From Marinobacter fuscus (GTDB taxonomy: Bacteria > Pseudomonadota > Gammaproteobacteria > Pseudomonadales > Oleiphilaceae), in contig NZ_PXNP01000009.1 of NCBI RefSeq assembly GCF_003007675.1, forward strand, positions 248,001 to 312,000: a stretch of DNA of 64,000 nucleotides, written 5' to 3'. The notes under the pieces were generated by a model, which saw only the letters and a program-made list of their open reading frames with translations, did no database searches and was not told the origin of the DNA. Of this stretch, positions 16,912-26,332 are shown piece by piece; positions within the stretch are counted from its first letter, which is position 1, and each line of letters starts with the position of its first letter. The position numbers and the translations under genes are program-made.

Positions 16912-17715
16912 TTACCCGTACATGGCCGCCGTAGCCCTCTTGGTTGGCGGTAAACTCATCCAGCGTGAAACCCCGCTCATGAACCATCTGTTCACTGCCG
17001 CTAACGGGGGGCTGGCAATGACGTTCTTTTCCAGGGCTTCGCTCGCCCCCAGGTTCACCGCTTCGCGAACTGCCTGTTCTGCCCAGTCGGCATTGCGGTT
17101 GTGTCGTTCTGCCAAGCCACGGATGTAACTGACGGCGTCTTCCAGAACCTTGCGCTCCATGGCGGTGTCACCCCGGCGCTTGGTGTTGTCAGGCGAGGTT
17201 CCGGACCCCGAATTCTCACTCTCGCGGTCGGCGTCTGGGGCAGAGTCCGGCTCCGGTGTGCCCGGCAGCCCACCCATCTGCACAGGCGTTGCGGAGCCAA
17301 GATTGGTGGCCGGTGCCATAGCGGCAATATGGCTGGCGTAGAGGATATAGGTTCCGGCACTCGCGGCGCGGGCGCCCTGGGGTGACACATAGGTCGCTAC
17401 GGGCACCTCGGACGCTAGAATGGCTTTGACGATTTCCCGCGTGGAATCCATCAGACCGCCAGGAGTGTCCAGTTCCATCACCAGTAACCCCGCATTCTCT
17501 TTCTCGGCCCGCTCTATGCCCCGGGAGATGTAATCCATGGTTGCCGGGCCGATCGCACCTTCCACCGAAAGCACCAGCGCCACAGAACTGCGAACCTGCT
17601 GCGCTTGCGCCTGAAGGGCCATCACCAGCGCAAGAACAGCGCCAGCAACGAACAGGATTGTCCAGGCCGCGAGTGCTCGGGGTCGCGGTCGGTTTCCGGA
17701 TGTATTCATCAACAC
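16912..17715 (-). pseudogene. nfeD (ClpP-class membrane protease), 3'-truncated
   Basis: The N-terminal part is intact: signal/membrane segment, then a ClpP-like serine-protease domain with 'MELDTPGGLMDSTREIV', catalytic Ser in 'GARAASAGTYI' and 'ALEKNVI' near residue 240. Family members continue for about 200 residues with several membrane helices and an OB-fold. Here about 33 unrelated residues follow and then a TAA. The soluble protease domain might still be made. The start is probably GTG at 17715, six bases after GGGAGG; ATGs at 17730 and 17709 are alternatives. Confidence 0.75.
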
Positions 17716-17788
17716 ATCGTGCCCTCCCATAGATTTGGCAGGGCCTGATTGCCGGATCGGTATCCGGTAGCCTTAAGCAGCTACCCGA

Positions 17789-18835
17789 TCAGAAGTATAA
17801 CGTTTGCTCCGGCTGGCCTTCAGGCTCTGCCCCGGGTGATGACGCACTTTCGTCTGCCGCCATCCGGGTGAGTTTTTCCCCCACCATAATGGGTAAGCCA
17901 TTCGCCTGATCCACGGCAATTTCAATGGATTTTCGGCGCACCTGGACTTCCGGGTGCTGCTGGCGGAACTGATCAACTTTCTCACTCACTTGCTGCCACA
18001 GGCGCTCCCGATCCCGGGCAGAGTACTCTTCATGGGGCCGGTGCACCTCTAACCAGACCTCTCCACCGGATATACCGATTTTGACCGGTTCCCGGATCAC
18101 CTGAACCGGCGTTCCTTTACCCACCTGGTAGACAAACCGGGAAATGTCCTCGTTGTACATCCGGAAGCAACCATGGCTCACGGCCATGCCCACGCCAAAC
18201 TGCTTGTTGGTGCCGTGAATCAGATAGCCCTTTTCGCTCAACAACAAGGCATGGGTACCCAGCGGATTACCCGGGCCGGGCGGAATCATTTTAGGCAGAT
18301 ACTCACCAGAGGCCTCATACTCAGCGCGAATGCTCGCAGGGGGATACCAGGCAGGCGACTCCAGTGGCATGGTCACCTGAGCCTTGGTTAAGGGCGACGG
18401 GTTCTCTTCAGTGCCGACCCCCACCGGGTACACCTGAACGCCTTCCGGCGAGAAGTAATACAACCGGTATTCCGCCAGATTGATCACGATACCCTCCCGG
18501 GCTACATCCGGCAGCACGTAATGTCTGGGCAGGGTAATCAGCGTACCCTCACCGGGCAGCCAGGGGTCGACGCCGGGATTGGCCTTCACCAGTTCAAGAA
18601 AACCCAGAGCCTGCTCATTTCCGATTCCGGCAAAGGTATCCTCATATACCGTACTGAACACCTGTAACTCACCCGCCAGATCGCCATCCGGCTTGAATGT
18701 TGGCACACGCGGCGCACGATCCGGAGCACTTTCCACCCTGGCGGCTGCGCTCTGCGGCTGACTGGATGCCTGTGCCATCGCGGGCAGGGCAAGGGCCATA
18801 CCCAGCATCAGGAACAAACCGAATTTCCACTGCAT
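17789..18835 (-). CDS. L,D-transpeptidase with LysM-like region (ErfK/YbiS/YcfS type)
   Basis: 348 residues. Sec signal (MQWKFGLFLMLGMALALPAMAQA). A LysM-like segment around residues 70-105 ('NPGVDPWLPGEGTLITLP') precedes the YkuD domain (about 115-250) with 'KGYLIHGTNKQFGVG' and catalytic Cys in 'SHGCFRMY'. The C-terminal extension (about 255-348) resembles that of the Lpp-attaching Ldt enzymes. It lies upstream of the nfeD remnant on the same strand. Confidence 0.9.
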   Translation of the reverse strand: MQWKFGLFLMLGMALALPAMAQASSQPQSAAARVESAPDRAPRVPTFKPDGDLAGELQVFSTVYEDTFAGIGNEQALGFLELVKANPGVDPWLPGEGTLITLPRHYVLPDVAREGIVINLAEYRLYYFSPEGVQVYPVGVGTEENPSPLTKAQVTMPLESPAWYPPASIRAEYEASGEYLPKMIPPGPGNPLGTHALLLSEKGYLIHGTNKQFGVGMAVSHGCFRMYNEDISRFVYQVGKGTPVQVIREPVKIGISGGEVWLEVHRPHEEYSARDRERLWQQVSEKVDQFRQQHPEVQVRRKSIEIAVDQANGLPIMVGEKLTRMAADESASSPGAEPEGQPEQTLYF

Positions 18836-18896
18836 AACTCACGATTCCCGTAGGTTTCTGAAACACACGGCCCATGCTGACAGACCGGCAACCGGC

Positions 18897-19466
18897 TCAG
18901 GAGTTCATTAACACTGTCCGGATCGTCATAATGGCCAAAGCAAAAAACAGAAAACTGGCCGTCATCCGGATCATCGTCAACGGTAAGCGCTCCATCAACC
19001 AGCGCCCTGCCATGATAACCGGGACGTTCGCCAGCAGCATGCCGATAGTTGTACCGATGATAACCCAGACAACATCGGTATATCTTGCCGCCAACAGGAC
19101 GGTCGCGACCTGGGTCTTATCGCCGATTTCCGCCAGAAAAAACAGAACCGTTGTGGCGGCAAACGCCCCGAGCCCCATCCAGGGCGATTGCTCAAAGGTG
19201 TCTTTATCCGGAACCAGCAACCAGAGCGCCATGATGATAAAACTGGCGACAAGAATCCAACCCAACCAGACCTCGGGCAACCGGTTGGCAACCCAGGAGC
19301 CCAACCAGGCCGAAAGCGCATGATTAACGACTGTTGCGACAAGAATGCCGAAAATAATGGGGGTTCGTTTGCCATACCGGGCTACAAGAACCAGAGACAA
19401 CAGCTGGGTTTTGTCGCCGATTTCAGCAATGGCAACAGCGAGGGTCGATGCCAGAAACGCATCCAT
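18897..19466 (-). CDS. TMEM165/GDT1-family Mn2+ exporter
   Basis: 189 residues with six or seven membrane helices. The ATG at 19466 (MDAFLASTLAVAIAEIGDKTQ) is chosen because a longer frame to 19523 runs through the riboswitch expression platform. Two copies of the family signature E-x-G-D-K-T are present (AEIGDKTQLL, AEIGDKTQVA), one per inverted half. Bacterial members (MntX/MneA class) export manganese. A yybP-ykoY Mn2+ riboswitch lies directly upstream and supports that assignment. Confidence 0.92.
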   Translation of the reverse strand: MDAFLASTLAVAIAEIGDKTQLLSLVLVARYGKRTPIIFGILVATVVNHALSAWLGSWVANRLPEVWLGWILVASFIIMALWLLVPDKDTFEQSPWMGLGAFAATTVLFFLAEIGDKTQVATVLLAARYTDVVWVIIGTTIGMLLANVPVIMAGRWLMERLPLTMIRMTASFLFFALAIMTIRTVLMNS

Positions 19467-19469
19467 AAT

Positions 19470-19537
19470 GCAGAACCTCAGGGCGGAGCAAGACAGACAA
19501 GAGACAGCCCACCTTCCGCCCACTGGAGATGTTCTGC
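19470..19537 (-). promoter_or_regulatory. expression platform of the Mn riboswitch
   Basis: GCAGAAC just after the aptamer (plus-strand 19531-19537) can pair perfectly with GTTCTGC immediately before the start codon (plus-strand 19470-19476), next to the ribosome site TGAGG. Inside, GGGCGGA and TCCGCCC (19515-19521 and 19481-19487) form another stem. The sequence CCTGAGG occurs both as the aptamer's closing strand and at the ribosome site. The layout suggests translational control. Confidence 0.55.
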
Positions 19538-19648
19538 CTCAGGTCTTGCCAATTCCGGTCCGGAACACGATGACCATGCAGATTGAGCTGCAAGTATGTT
19601 GATCATCGTCCACCCCGCAGTACGAAGTGGAGGCTACTCCCCCGAAGG
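19537..19648 (-). ncRNA. yybP-ykoY manganese riboswitch aptamer
   Basis: The minus-strand leader contains the two hallmark loops: GGGGGAGTAGCC (plus-strand 19632-19643) and CAACATACTTG (plus-strand 19591-19601). The closing helix can form between CCTTCGGG at the 5' end and CCTGAGG at the 3' end, after GGCAAGACC. The leader precedes a GDT1-family Mn exporter, the usual target of this Mn2+-sensing RNA. The boundaries are approximate. Confidence 0.88.
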
Positions 19649-19724
19649 AGTGGCCATACTAGAGCATGGTGACAAATAGTGCAATCGGCCAGCGGAGGGC
19701 GCAGGCGCCTCTGCTCATCGCAGC

Positions 19725-20150
19725 TTATTTCTGCTGTTCGGCGTTTTCCATAATGGTATTGAACACGTCCAGCGCGTTGGCGATCTGGGCATCAGACAGG
19801 CCCGCCAGCATTTCGTCTCTAAGCACATCGGCCCGCGCACTCAACTCTTCCATAAAATCCTTACCGGCATCGGTCAGATGCAAACGGCGCGCACGGCGGT
19901 CATTGGGGCAGAGGCGACGTTCAATCAGGCCTTGCTGCTCCAGGCTGTCCAGCAACCGTACCAGCGTCGGGTTTTCAATGGCCATCAGGCTGGCCAGCTC
20001 ACGCTGGGTCAGACCTTCACCGCCTTCCTGCAGGTACACCATGGTGCTCCAGCGGGCCTGGGTAACGCCCAGGTCTTTCAGCCGTTCGTCCAGCATTTTT
20101 CGCCACCGGCGGGTAACCCTGGCGACTGCAAAGGGAAACTGATCTCTCAT
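19725..20150 (-). CDS. MarR/SlyA-family transcriptional regulator
   Basis: 141 residues. Winged-helix DNA-binding region about 30-105 with 'LTQRELASLMAIENPTLVRLLDSLEQQGLIERR' and the wing 'DRRARRLHLTDAG', characteristic of MarR proteins. The opening 'FPFAVARVTRRWRKMLDERL' is SlyA-like. Ligand unknown. The nearest target candidate is the MFS transporter upstream on the same strand. Confidence 0.9.
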   Translation of the reverse strand: MRDQFPFAVARVTRRWRKMLDERLKDLGVTQARWSTMVYLQEGGEGLTQRELASLMAIENPTLVRLLDSLEQQGLIERRLCPNDRRARRLHLTDAGKDFMEELSARADVLRDEMLAGLSDAQIANALDVFNTIMENAEQQK

Positions 20151-20311
20151 GATTCAATACTCCTGGTGGCACTCCGGCATGGACTCATAAGCACCACCCC
20201 GAAAACCGACAAATGAATAACCTTGTTCAACGCCTAACACTAGCAAGCTAACCGTTGACATAAAAACAGATGTGGAGTCTAAAATAAAATGGGGGAAAAC
20301 CGAAAGGGTAT

Positions 20312-21595
20312 TCAGTTTTTATGTTCCGCCTCGGCCTGCATTTGTTCCACTTCCGGTGATTCGTGAAAATCCTCGTTTCGCGGATCCATCTCGGTGAGTA
20401 CCACGGAGGTTTCAGGCATTGCCGCTACGAAGTGCTCCTGATCGCCCACCGGCACATCATCGGTATGCACGATACGGTAGCTGGTAATCACCGCCAGTAT
20501 CAGCAGAAATCCCGCATTACCATAGAACAGGCCAGACGGCCCCAGCAGATTGATCAGCTCTGCCATCACAACTGGGCCAATCACACTGCCAATACCGTAG
20601 CTCAGCAGCAGTGTCGCACTGGCCGCAACAATTCGATTGCTGTCCATACGGTCGTTGGTGATCGCCACAGCAATGGGGTAAACGGTGGCCGACAAACCGG
20701 TAAAGAGCCCCACCAGCAAGGTCAGCAGAGCAACATCTGCGGCACCGATAGTGGCCACACCACCGGCAGCGGCAGCCGCCGCGATAGCCACCCAGAACAT
20801 CACCCGCCGGCGATCAAAACGGTCGCACAGCATGCCGAGGGGCCAGGCCAGAATCATCGCGGCGATAATGGCACTCGCCATAAATGTAGATGTACGGGCA
20901 ACATCCAGCCCCACCAGCGTGGCGTAAACGGGGCCAAGAGCGTAAAAGCCACCGATCAGCACGCCACAGATTACTGCGCCTGCCACACCAGAGAAGGATT
21001 CGCGGCCAAGTTTGAACACAGACATCCGGCTAACCTCGGAAATCTCCGGAGCCTCCATGCGGGTCAGGGACAAAGGTATCAGCGCCAGGGTCAGCAGGAT
21101 GGCCGCGAGGGAAAAGGGCAGAAAATTGGCCGGATCTCCAACGTTGACAATCAACTGCCCGCTGGCAGCCGACAGATAGAAAACGATCTGGTACACCGCG
21201 AACAGGGCACCGCGGTTGGCGTTGGTTGCCCGGCTGGAGAACCAGCTTTCAATCACCACCAGCACACCTGCCATGCTGAAACCGGACAACACACGCAGCA
21301 GAGCCCAGAAACCCATGGAGATGGCCATGGGATACAGCAAGGCCACGACGGCCGCCATGGCCGCAAAAACCGCAAAAGCACGAATATGACCAACACGGCT
21401 GATCACTTTCTGCACCTGGAGCGTACCCACTACAAAACCTACGGAGTAGCACACCAATACCCAGCCAATGGTGTCGGGCGATACCTGTTCAAGGCTTAAC
21501 CGTATGCCCAGCAATGTCATCAGGAAGGCGTTGCCGCTGACCAGAAAAACGATGCTGAGAATGAGTGCCGAAAGAGATGCCACCATTCGGGTCAT
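20312..21595 (-). CDS. MFS transporter (YcaD-like)
   Basis: 427 residues, 12 predicted membrane helices, and a hydrophilic C-terminal tail rich in Glu (EDFHESPEVEQMQAEAEHKN). The N-half 'SPDTIGWVLVCYSVGFVVGTLQVQKVISRVGHIRAF' and 'GVLVVIESWF' resemble the YcaD group of putative MFS permeases. Substrate unknown. It precedes the marR gene by 161 bases on the same strand and is divergent from the WYL regulator. Confidence 0.85.
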   Translation of the reverse strand: MTRMVASLSALILSIVFLVSGNAFLMTLLGIRLSLEQVSPDTIGWVLVCYSVGFVVGTLQVQKVISRVGHIRAFAVFAAMAAVVALLYPMAISMGFWALLRVLSGFSMAGVLVVIESWFSSRATNANRGALFAVYQIVFYLSAASGQLIVNVGDPANFLPFSLAAILLTLALIPLSLTRMEAPEISEVSRMSVFKLGRESFSGVAGAVICGVLIGGFYALGPVYATLVGLDVARTSTFMASAIIAAMILAWPLGMLCDRFDRRRVMFWVAIAAAAAAGGVATIGAADVALLTLLVGLFTGLSATVYPIAVAITNDRMDSNRIVAASATLLLSYGIGSVIGPVVMAELINLLGPSGLFYGNAGFLLILAVITSYRIVHTDDVPVGDQEHFVAAMPETSVVLTEMDPRNEDFHESPEVEQMQAEAEHKN

Positions 21596-21838
21596 GAACG
21601 ATTCCGCCTGCAGGGATACACGGGGTATACTGTGAAAAAGATAGCAAGATCAAAAGTTGTTGCTAACCTTATTTAATCAGTCCTGCAGAATTCTCGCCAT
21701 TAGGGATTTGCCGAGGGTTCCCGGTATCGCTGTCCATTGTTTTGACAGAATTTTACATTAATGGCCCGTAACAGACCCTCGGGGAATGAGCGGGTAACAT
21801 ATTTACCATGCAATCTACTGGACCGTGAGTGCCTGGTT

Positions 21839-22741
21839 ATGAAGAAAACAGAATGGCCCATTCGATGGGATCTGCTGCTGCGCTATCGCCTGATTGAGAT
21901 CATTGCGCTCTGGGAAGGTCGCCTGACCACAAATCACCTTTGTCATAGCTTCGGCATTGGCCGGCAGCAGGCCTCGAAGGACATCAATACCTATCTGCGT
22001 GAACTGGCTCCCGGCAACCTGGTTTACGACCGACACCTGAAAGGCTATGTACCGTCATCCGACTTCAAGCCCGTTGTCACCCGTGGCACTGCCAGTGAAT
22101 ATCAGGACGTTCTGGCCAGGCAGCAAAGCCTCAGCAGCACCTTCGCTGATCTCGCTCTGGGTTTGCCCGGCAGCGTCGTTTCGTCCTGTCCGTCACTGAG
22201 TATCGAGCCGGAAGTGATGAGAGCGGTGGTGCACGCCACCCGCTATCAAAAACAGATGCGCGCAAGCTATGTCTCTTTGAGCCGTCCGGAAGCCGTGGAA
22301 TCCACTCTGGAGCCCCACACCCTGGTCTGCGTTGGCAACAGCTGGCATTTGCGGGCCTGGTGTAACGCCAACCGGGAGTTCCGGGACTTTGCACTCAGCC
22401 GCTTCCAGGGCAAGACCGAAGCCCTTCGCCAGAAGGCCAAACACGATGCCCGCGAAGACGCTGACTGGCAACGCCTGGTCACTCTGGATATCACGCCCGA
22501 CCAGCGCCTGACTCCCGCCCAACAAGACATCATCGCCCGTGACTATGGCATGACCCGCGGCGTTCTGCAGGTGGAAACCAGAGCCGCCCTGGCACCCTAT
22601 GTGCTGTCCCAGCTCGGCATTACCTTCGAGAACAGTCATCCGGATCCGCTGGTGCAACAGCTGGAGCTGGCCAACCCGGATCAGCTGGGGTTTGGCAGCA
22701 AACGGGAACAGGCACTGAAAGCCGTTGCCGGCTTGTCCTGA
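21839..22741 (+). CDS. WYL-domain transcriptional regulator
   Basis: 300 residues from the ATG at 21839 (MKKTEWPIRWDLLLRYRLIEIIALWEGR). N-terminal winged helix about 10-75 ('RLTTNHLCHSFGIGRQQASKDINTYL'). Central WYL domain about 125-200, in which the name-giving motif is WHL (GNSWHLRAWC). A C-terminal WCX-like dimer region follows. The three-part layout matches BrxR/CapW-type regulators that elsewhere control defence islands, but no defence genes are next to it here. The next gene starts 9 bases after its stop. Confidence 0.8.
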   Translation: MKKTEWPIRWDLLLRYRLIEIIALWEGRLTTNHLCHSFGIGRQQASKDINTYLRELAPGNLVYDRHLKGYVPSSDFKPVVTRGTASEYQDVLARQQSLSSTFADLALGLPGSVVSSCPSLSIEPEVMRAVVHATRYQKQMRASYVSLSRPEAVESTLEPHTLVCVGNSWHLRAWCNANREFRDFALSRFQGKTEALRQKAKHDAREDADWQRLVTLDITPDQRLTPAQQDIIARDYGMTRGVLQVETRAALAPYVLSQLGITFENSHPDPLVQQLELANPDQLGFGSKREQALKAVAGLS

Positions 22742-22750
22742 CCGGCGCCA

Positions 22751-24499
22751 GTGTACCTGATTCCGGCAAGAGCCCGGGCAATAGCATTGCCGGGGCTGCT
22801 GGCAGTCATTTCCGCATCAGGGCTGGCCCGGGCAGACGCCTGCGGCGATGCCGCCATGCCAATTCATCAGGTTCAGGGGCAGCGGGAACAATCGCCGTTG
22901 GCTGGCAAGACGGTCACCGTCGAAGGAGTCATGACCCTCGATACCCGTTACCGCGGTGGTTTTGGCGGCTTTTACCTGCAGCAGTCCGATGCCACAGCCG
23001 ACGACAACCCGGCCACCTCCGAAGGGTTGTTTATCTATACCCGGAACAACCAGGGCAAGGTGGGTGAGCAGGTTAGGGTGACCGGCCAGATCAAGGAGTT
23101 TCACGGCCTGACCGAGATGGTCAGGGTAAACTCCCTGAAAACCTGCGGCACGGCCCCGCTACCTGCCCCAGTGCCGCTGACTCTGCCCTGGCACGCTAAT
23201 CCGGAGCGTTTCGAGAATATGCGGGTAGCTTTCAGCCAGCCATTAACCATCATTGACAACTATCTGCTCGGGCGCTTTGGCGAAATCACGCTGGCGGTCA
23301 CGGACCCCGTAATCGCAACGGAATACGCAGCCCCGGGTTCCCATAACCCTGCCGGTGCTGTCGAATACGATACGATCACCCTAGATGACGGCCATAGCTC
23401 CCGGAACCCCACAGCAATTGCATGGCTATCAACGCTGTCCGAAGCACGGGCAGGAAACCAGGTGCAAGATCTGACAGGCGTTCTGGACTACCGTTTCGGG
23501 CAATGGCGATTGCAACCCGAGCAGGCCCCGGGCTTTATTATCCGCAACCCACGGCCGCCCGCCCCTGAAAAAGGGCCAGGCAATCTGCGGATTATGAGCT
23601 TGAACCTGCAAAACTACTTCAATGGCAACGGCCAAGGTGATGGTTTTCCCACCCCCAGGGGTGCCGACAGCCTGACTGCGTTCAACGCCCAAACTCAAAG
23701 GCTGGTGCGTGCCGTGCAGATGGCTGCGCCCGATGTACTGGCGGTTACCGAGCTGGAAAACGATGGTTACGACGAGGACAGCGCTGCGGCGGAGCTGGCA
23801 CGCGCACTGGGCGCTTCCTGGCGCCTGGTCAAAACACCCGGAATGGATGGTAGCGATGCCATTCGCAATGTCTTGCTGTATCGGAAAGATACCGTCTCAC
23901 CCGCCCGGCCAGCTGACCGGCCAGCTCCAGGCGGATTCACTTACAGCGGGCGACCGCCGCTGGCGCAGGACTTCCTGGTCAATGGTCGCGGCAAGCCCTT
24001 GCGGGTAGTGGTTACCCACTTCAAATCCCGCTCCTGCCGCAACGCCAGTGCCAAAAACCGGGATCAGCACGATGGCCAGGGCTGCTTCAATGGCCGCCGT
24101 ATCGCCAGCGCGCAGGCCATGATGACCTGGCTCTCACAGGTTGCCGCCAAGGCGGGATCTGCGCCTACGCTGATTACCGGGGATTTCAACAGCTATTCCC
24201 GGGAGCAGCCAATCGCCCACATCGAAAGTGGCGGCTATACCAATCTGCTGCCGCACTTCCATCCCTGTACACCGGCACAGTGCAGCCACTATAGCTACCG
24301 CTACCGCGGCCGGCGAGGCAACCTTGACCACGCACTGGCCAGCTCGTCTCTGCTGCCAAACATTACCCGGGCGGTCAGCTGGAATATCAACGCCGATGAA
24401 CCCCCGATGACGGGCTACCGGCAAAGCCCGATGCAACAGGGCCCCTGGCGGGCATCGGATCATAACCCGATAATCGTAGACATCAACACCGGCCTCTGA
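22751..24499 (+). CDS. ExeM/NucH-family extracellular endonuclease
   Basis: 582 residues starting at GTG 22751, with a signal peptide (to about residue 28, GLARADA). An OB-like N-terminal domain (about 50-135) is followed by an endonuclease/exonuclease/phosphatase domain (about 285-582) with 'RIMSLNLQNYF', 'VLAVTELENDGY', 'TGDFNSY' and the final 'SDHNPIIVDI'. Paired Cys suggest disulfides. Family members degrade extracellular DNA and free nucleases from biofilms. No C-terminal membrane or sorting helix is seen. Confidence 0.88.
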   Translation: MYLIPARARAIALPGLLAVISASGLARADACGDAAMPIHQVQGQREQSPLAGKTVTVEGVMTLDTRYRGGFGGFYLQQSDATADDNPATSEGLFIYTRNNQGKVGEQVRVTGQIKEFHGLTEMVRVNSLKTCGTAPLPAPVPLTLPWHANPERFENMRVAFSQPLTIIDNYLLGRFGEITLAVTDPVIATEYAAPGSHNPAGAVEYDTITLDDGHSSRNPTAIAWLSTLSEARAGNQVQDLTGVLDYRFGQWRLQPEQAPGFIIRNPRPPAPEKGPGNLRIMSLNLQNYFNGNGQGDGFPTPRGADSLTAFNAQTQRLVRAVQMAAPDVLAVTELENDGYDEDSAAAELARALGASWRLVKTPGMDGSDAIRNVLLYRKDTVSPARPADRPAPGGFTYSGRPPLAQDFLVNGRGKPLRVVVTHFKSRSCRNASAKNRDQHDGQGCFNGRRIASAQAMMTWLSQVAAKAGSAPTLITGDFNSYSREQPIAHIESGGYTNLLPHFHPCTPAQCSHYSYRYRGRRGNLDHALASSSLLPNITRAVSWNINADEPPMTGYRQSPMQQGPWRASDHNPIIVDINTGL

Positions 24500-24597
24500 T
24501 TTGCTGCAATGCCGCCGGGCTCCGGCATTCCGGCAATAGCCAGATGACCGGCCAGCACTAGACTGATAACAGAAATTTTTCCCACCGGGAGACTGTT

Positions 24598-25641
24598 ATG
24601 GGAACCTCCGCCACCAACGCGCGGGATCCGGGGATACCAGCCATTTACCTGCACACACTGGCCCGGCTCCTGGGCGAGATGGGGCTTGACGCAACCGCAT
24701 TATTGCTCGCGGTGGGGCTGGATCCGAATCGGTTGAATGCCACTGAACGACGGGTTTGCCGATCCCAGGCCAATGAATTCATCACCCGGGCCATGGTTGA
24801 GAGCGGAGAGCCAGGCCTTGGTGTTCTGCTGGCCCGGGAGCTGAGGCTGCCACTGCACGGCGTTTTGGGTAGCGCGGCCATGAGCAGCCAGACTCTGGAA
24901 GAGGCATTTGAACTGGTTACCCGCTACCTGGGCTTGCGGGTTCCCGGGCTGGACATACGAAAACAGTACACTGGTGGCTACGTCCATTATCGGGTTACCT
25001 GCGACTATGCGTCAGAGCCGCTACAGCGGTTTATTATGGACACCCTGCTATTTGGCTGGGCGCTCATAAGCACGCAACTTGCCGGTGCACCCGTGCAAGG
25101 TATGCGCATTCTCAGAAGGGGGCCTGAACCCGGCTATCTGAAACGCCTGATACCGCCCCCGGGGATCGCCATAACCTACCAGGCCAGCGGGGATGCTCTG
25201 GTGGTGCCCGCCAGTCAGCTCGGCCGACAGATCCGGTTCAGCAACCCTGAACTGGCCGTCACTTCCCGGGCGCAGTGCGAATCCGCCTGGCGCCAACTGA
25301 ATCGGGGCAGCGGGTTCTCGCTGCAGGTAAAGCAGATCATCGATAGCAGCCATCCGTTCCCCGCCAGACTGACCCGGGTCGCAGGGATTCTGTTCGTATC
25401 GGAGCGGACACTAAAGCGCCGTTTGCACGAAGAACACGCCAGTTTTCAGGCACTGGTGGATGAAGTGCGCCTGGAAAGATCCTGGGAACTGCTTGACGAC
25501 TCCCGAATAAAACTGAGCCAGGTGGCAAGCCGGCTGGGGTACGCTGATGCGGCAAACTTTACCCGGGCGTTCAAGCGCTGGACCGGAGTCAGCCCGAGCG
25601 AATTCCGCTCCGGAAAGTCACCCTGGGAGCCTGCGCGGTAG
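24598..25641 (+). CDS. AraC-family regulator (arabinose-operon-binding-domain-2 type)
   Basis: 347 residues. N-terminal ligand-type domain (about 15-205, 'LARLLGEMGLDATALLLAVGLDP') as in the OruR/ArgR-like AraC subgroup. C-terminal double helix-turn-helix (about 245-340) with 'VAGILFVSERTLKRRLHEEHASFQALVDEVRLERS' and 'SQVASRLGYADAANFTRAFKRWTGVSPSEFR'. The target is not evident from neighbours. Confidence 0.88.
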   Translation: MGTSATNARDPGIPAIYLHTLARLLGEMGLDATALLLAVGLDPNRLNATERRVCRSQANEFITRAMVESGEPGLGVLLARELRLPLHGVLGSAAMSSQTLEEAFELVTRYLGLRVPGLDIRKQYTGGYVHYRVTCDYASEPLQRFIMDTLLFGWALISTQLAGAPVQGMRILRRGPEPGYLKRLIPPPGIAITYQASGDALVVPASQLGRQIRFSNPELAVTSRAQCESAWRQLNRGSGFSLQVKQIIDSSHPFPARLTRVAGILFVSERTLKRRLHEEHASFQALVDEVRLERSWELLDDSRIKLSQVASRLGYADAANFTRAFKRWTGVSPSEFRSGKSPWEPAR

Positions 25642-25675
25642 AAGGTCGCAGACTCCCGGCAGGCCCTGGCCAGAA

Positions 25676-26332
25676 TCAGTCAATACCCAGAATTTTGTGC
25701 ATCTGCAGGGTCAGCCGCCACTGAGGATGGGCCAGGCAGTAATCCGTCGCTTTGCGGGTGTTGCTCTGTTTAATGGCATCGGGCTCGTGATCGGGCACAG
25801 CAGGAGACGCCATGGGTGACAGAAAATAATGCTTTGCCCGAACCGATAAGAATCGCTCAGGTGGGGCCAACGGTTGCGGGTAAACCAGCTTAAGCTCATC
25901 GCAATCCGTGATCACAACAGGCGCGTCCGCCTTTGGGCTGACGCACAACCAGTCAATCCCTTCGGGGGCTGGCAGGGTGCCGTTGGTTTCTACACCGACC
26001 TCGAAACCGACCTCATGAAGCGCCTGAATCAGCGGTTCATCCAGCTGCAACAACGGCTCACCACCGGTACAGACCACGTAGGGTGCGCCGGGGGCATCAG
26101 GCCACAGGGCGAGAATGTGAGCCGCCAGTGCCTGCGGGCTGTCAAAGCACCCGCCATTCTGGCCATCCGTACCAACAAAGTCCGTATCGCAGAAGTTGCA
26201 CACCGCCGAGGCCCGATCTTTTTCCCGGCCGTTCCACAGATTGCACTTGCTGAACCGGCAGAACACAGCAGCCCGCCCGGCCTGGGCACCTTCACCCTGC
26301 AAGGTATAGAACGCTTCCTTCACCCGGTACAT
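25676..26332 (-). CDS. queE: 7-carboxy-7-deazaguanine synthase
   Basis: 218 residues. Radical-SAM enzyme of queuosine/7-deazapurine synthesis that rearranges carboxy-tetrahydropterin to CDG. It has the long-spaced QueE cluster motif: Cys in 'FCRFSKCNLWNG' and the CNFC pair about 20 residues later. 'VCTGGEPLLQ' and 'GVETNGT' bind SAM. The start overlaps the queC stop by one base (TGATG), so the two are translationally coupled. Confidence 0.95.
   Translation of the reverse strand: MYRVKEAFYTLQGEGAQAGRAAVFCRFSKCNLWNGREKDRASAVCNFCDTDFVGTDGQNGGCFDSPQALAAHILALWPDAPGAPYVVCTGGEPLLQLDEPLIQALHEVGFEVGVETNGTLPAPEGIDWLCVSPKADAPVVITDCDELKLVYPQPLAPPERFLSVRAKHYFLSPMASPAVPDHEPDAIKQSNTRKATDYCLAHPQWRLTLQMHKILGID

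Noticed and set aside
20363..21499. 378-codon frame opposite the MFS gene
   Set aside because: Antisense shadow with Gln/His-rich composition and no family features.
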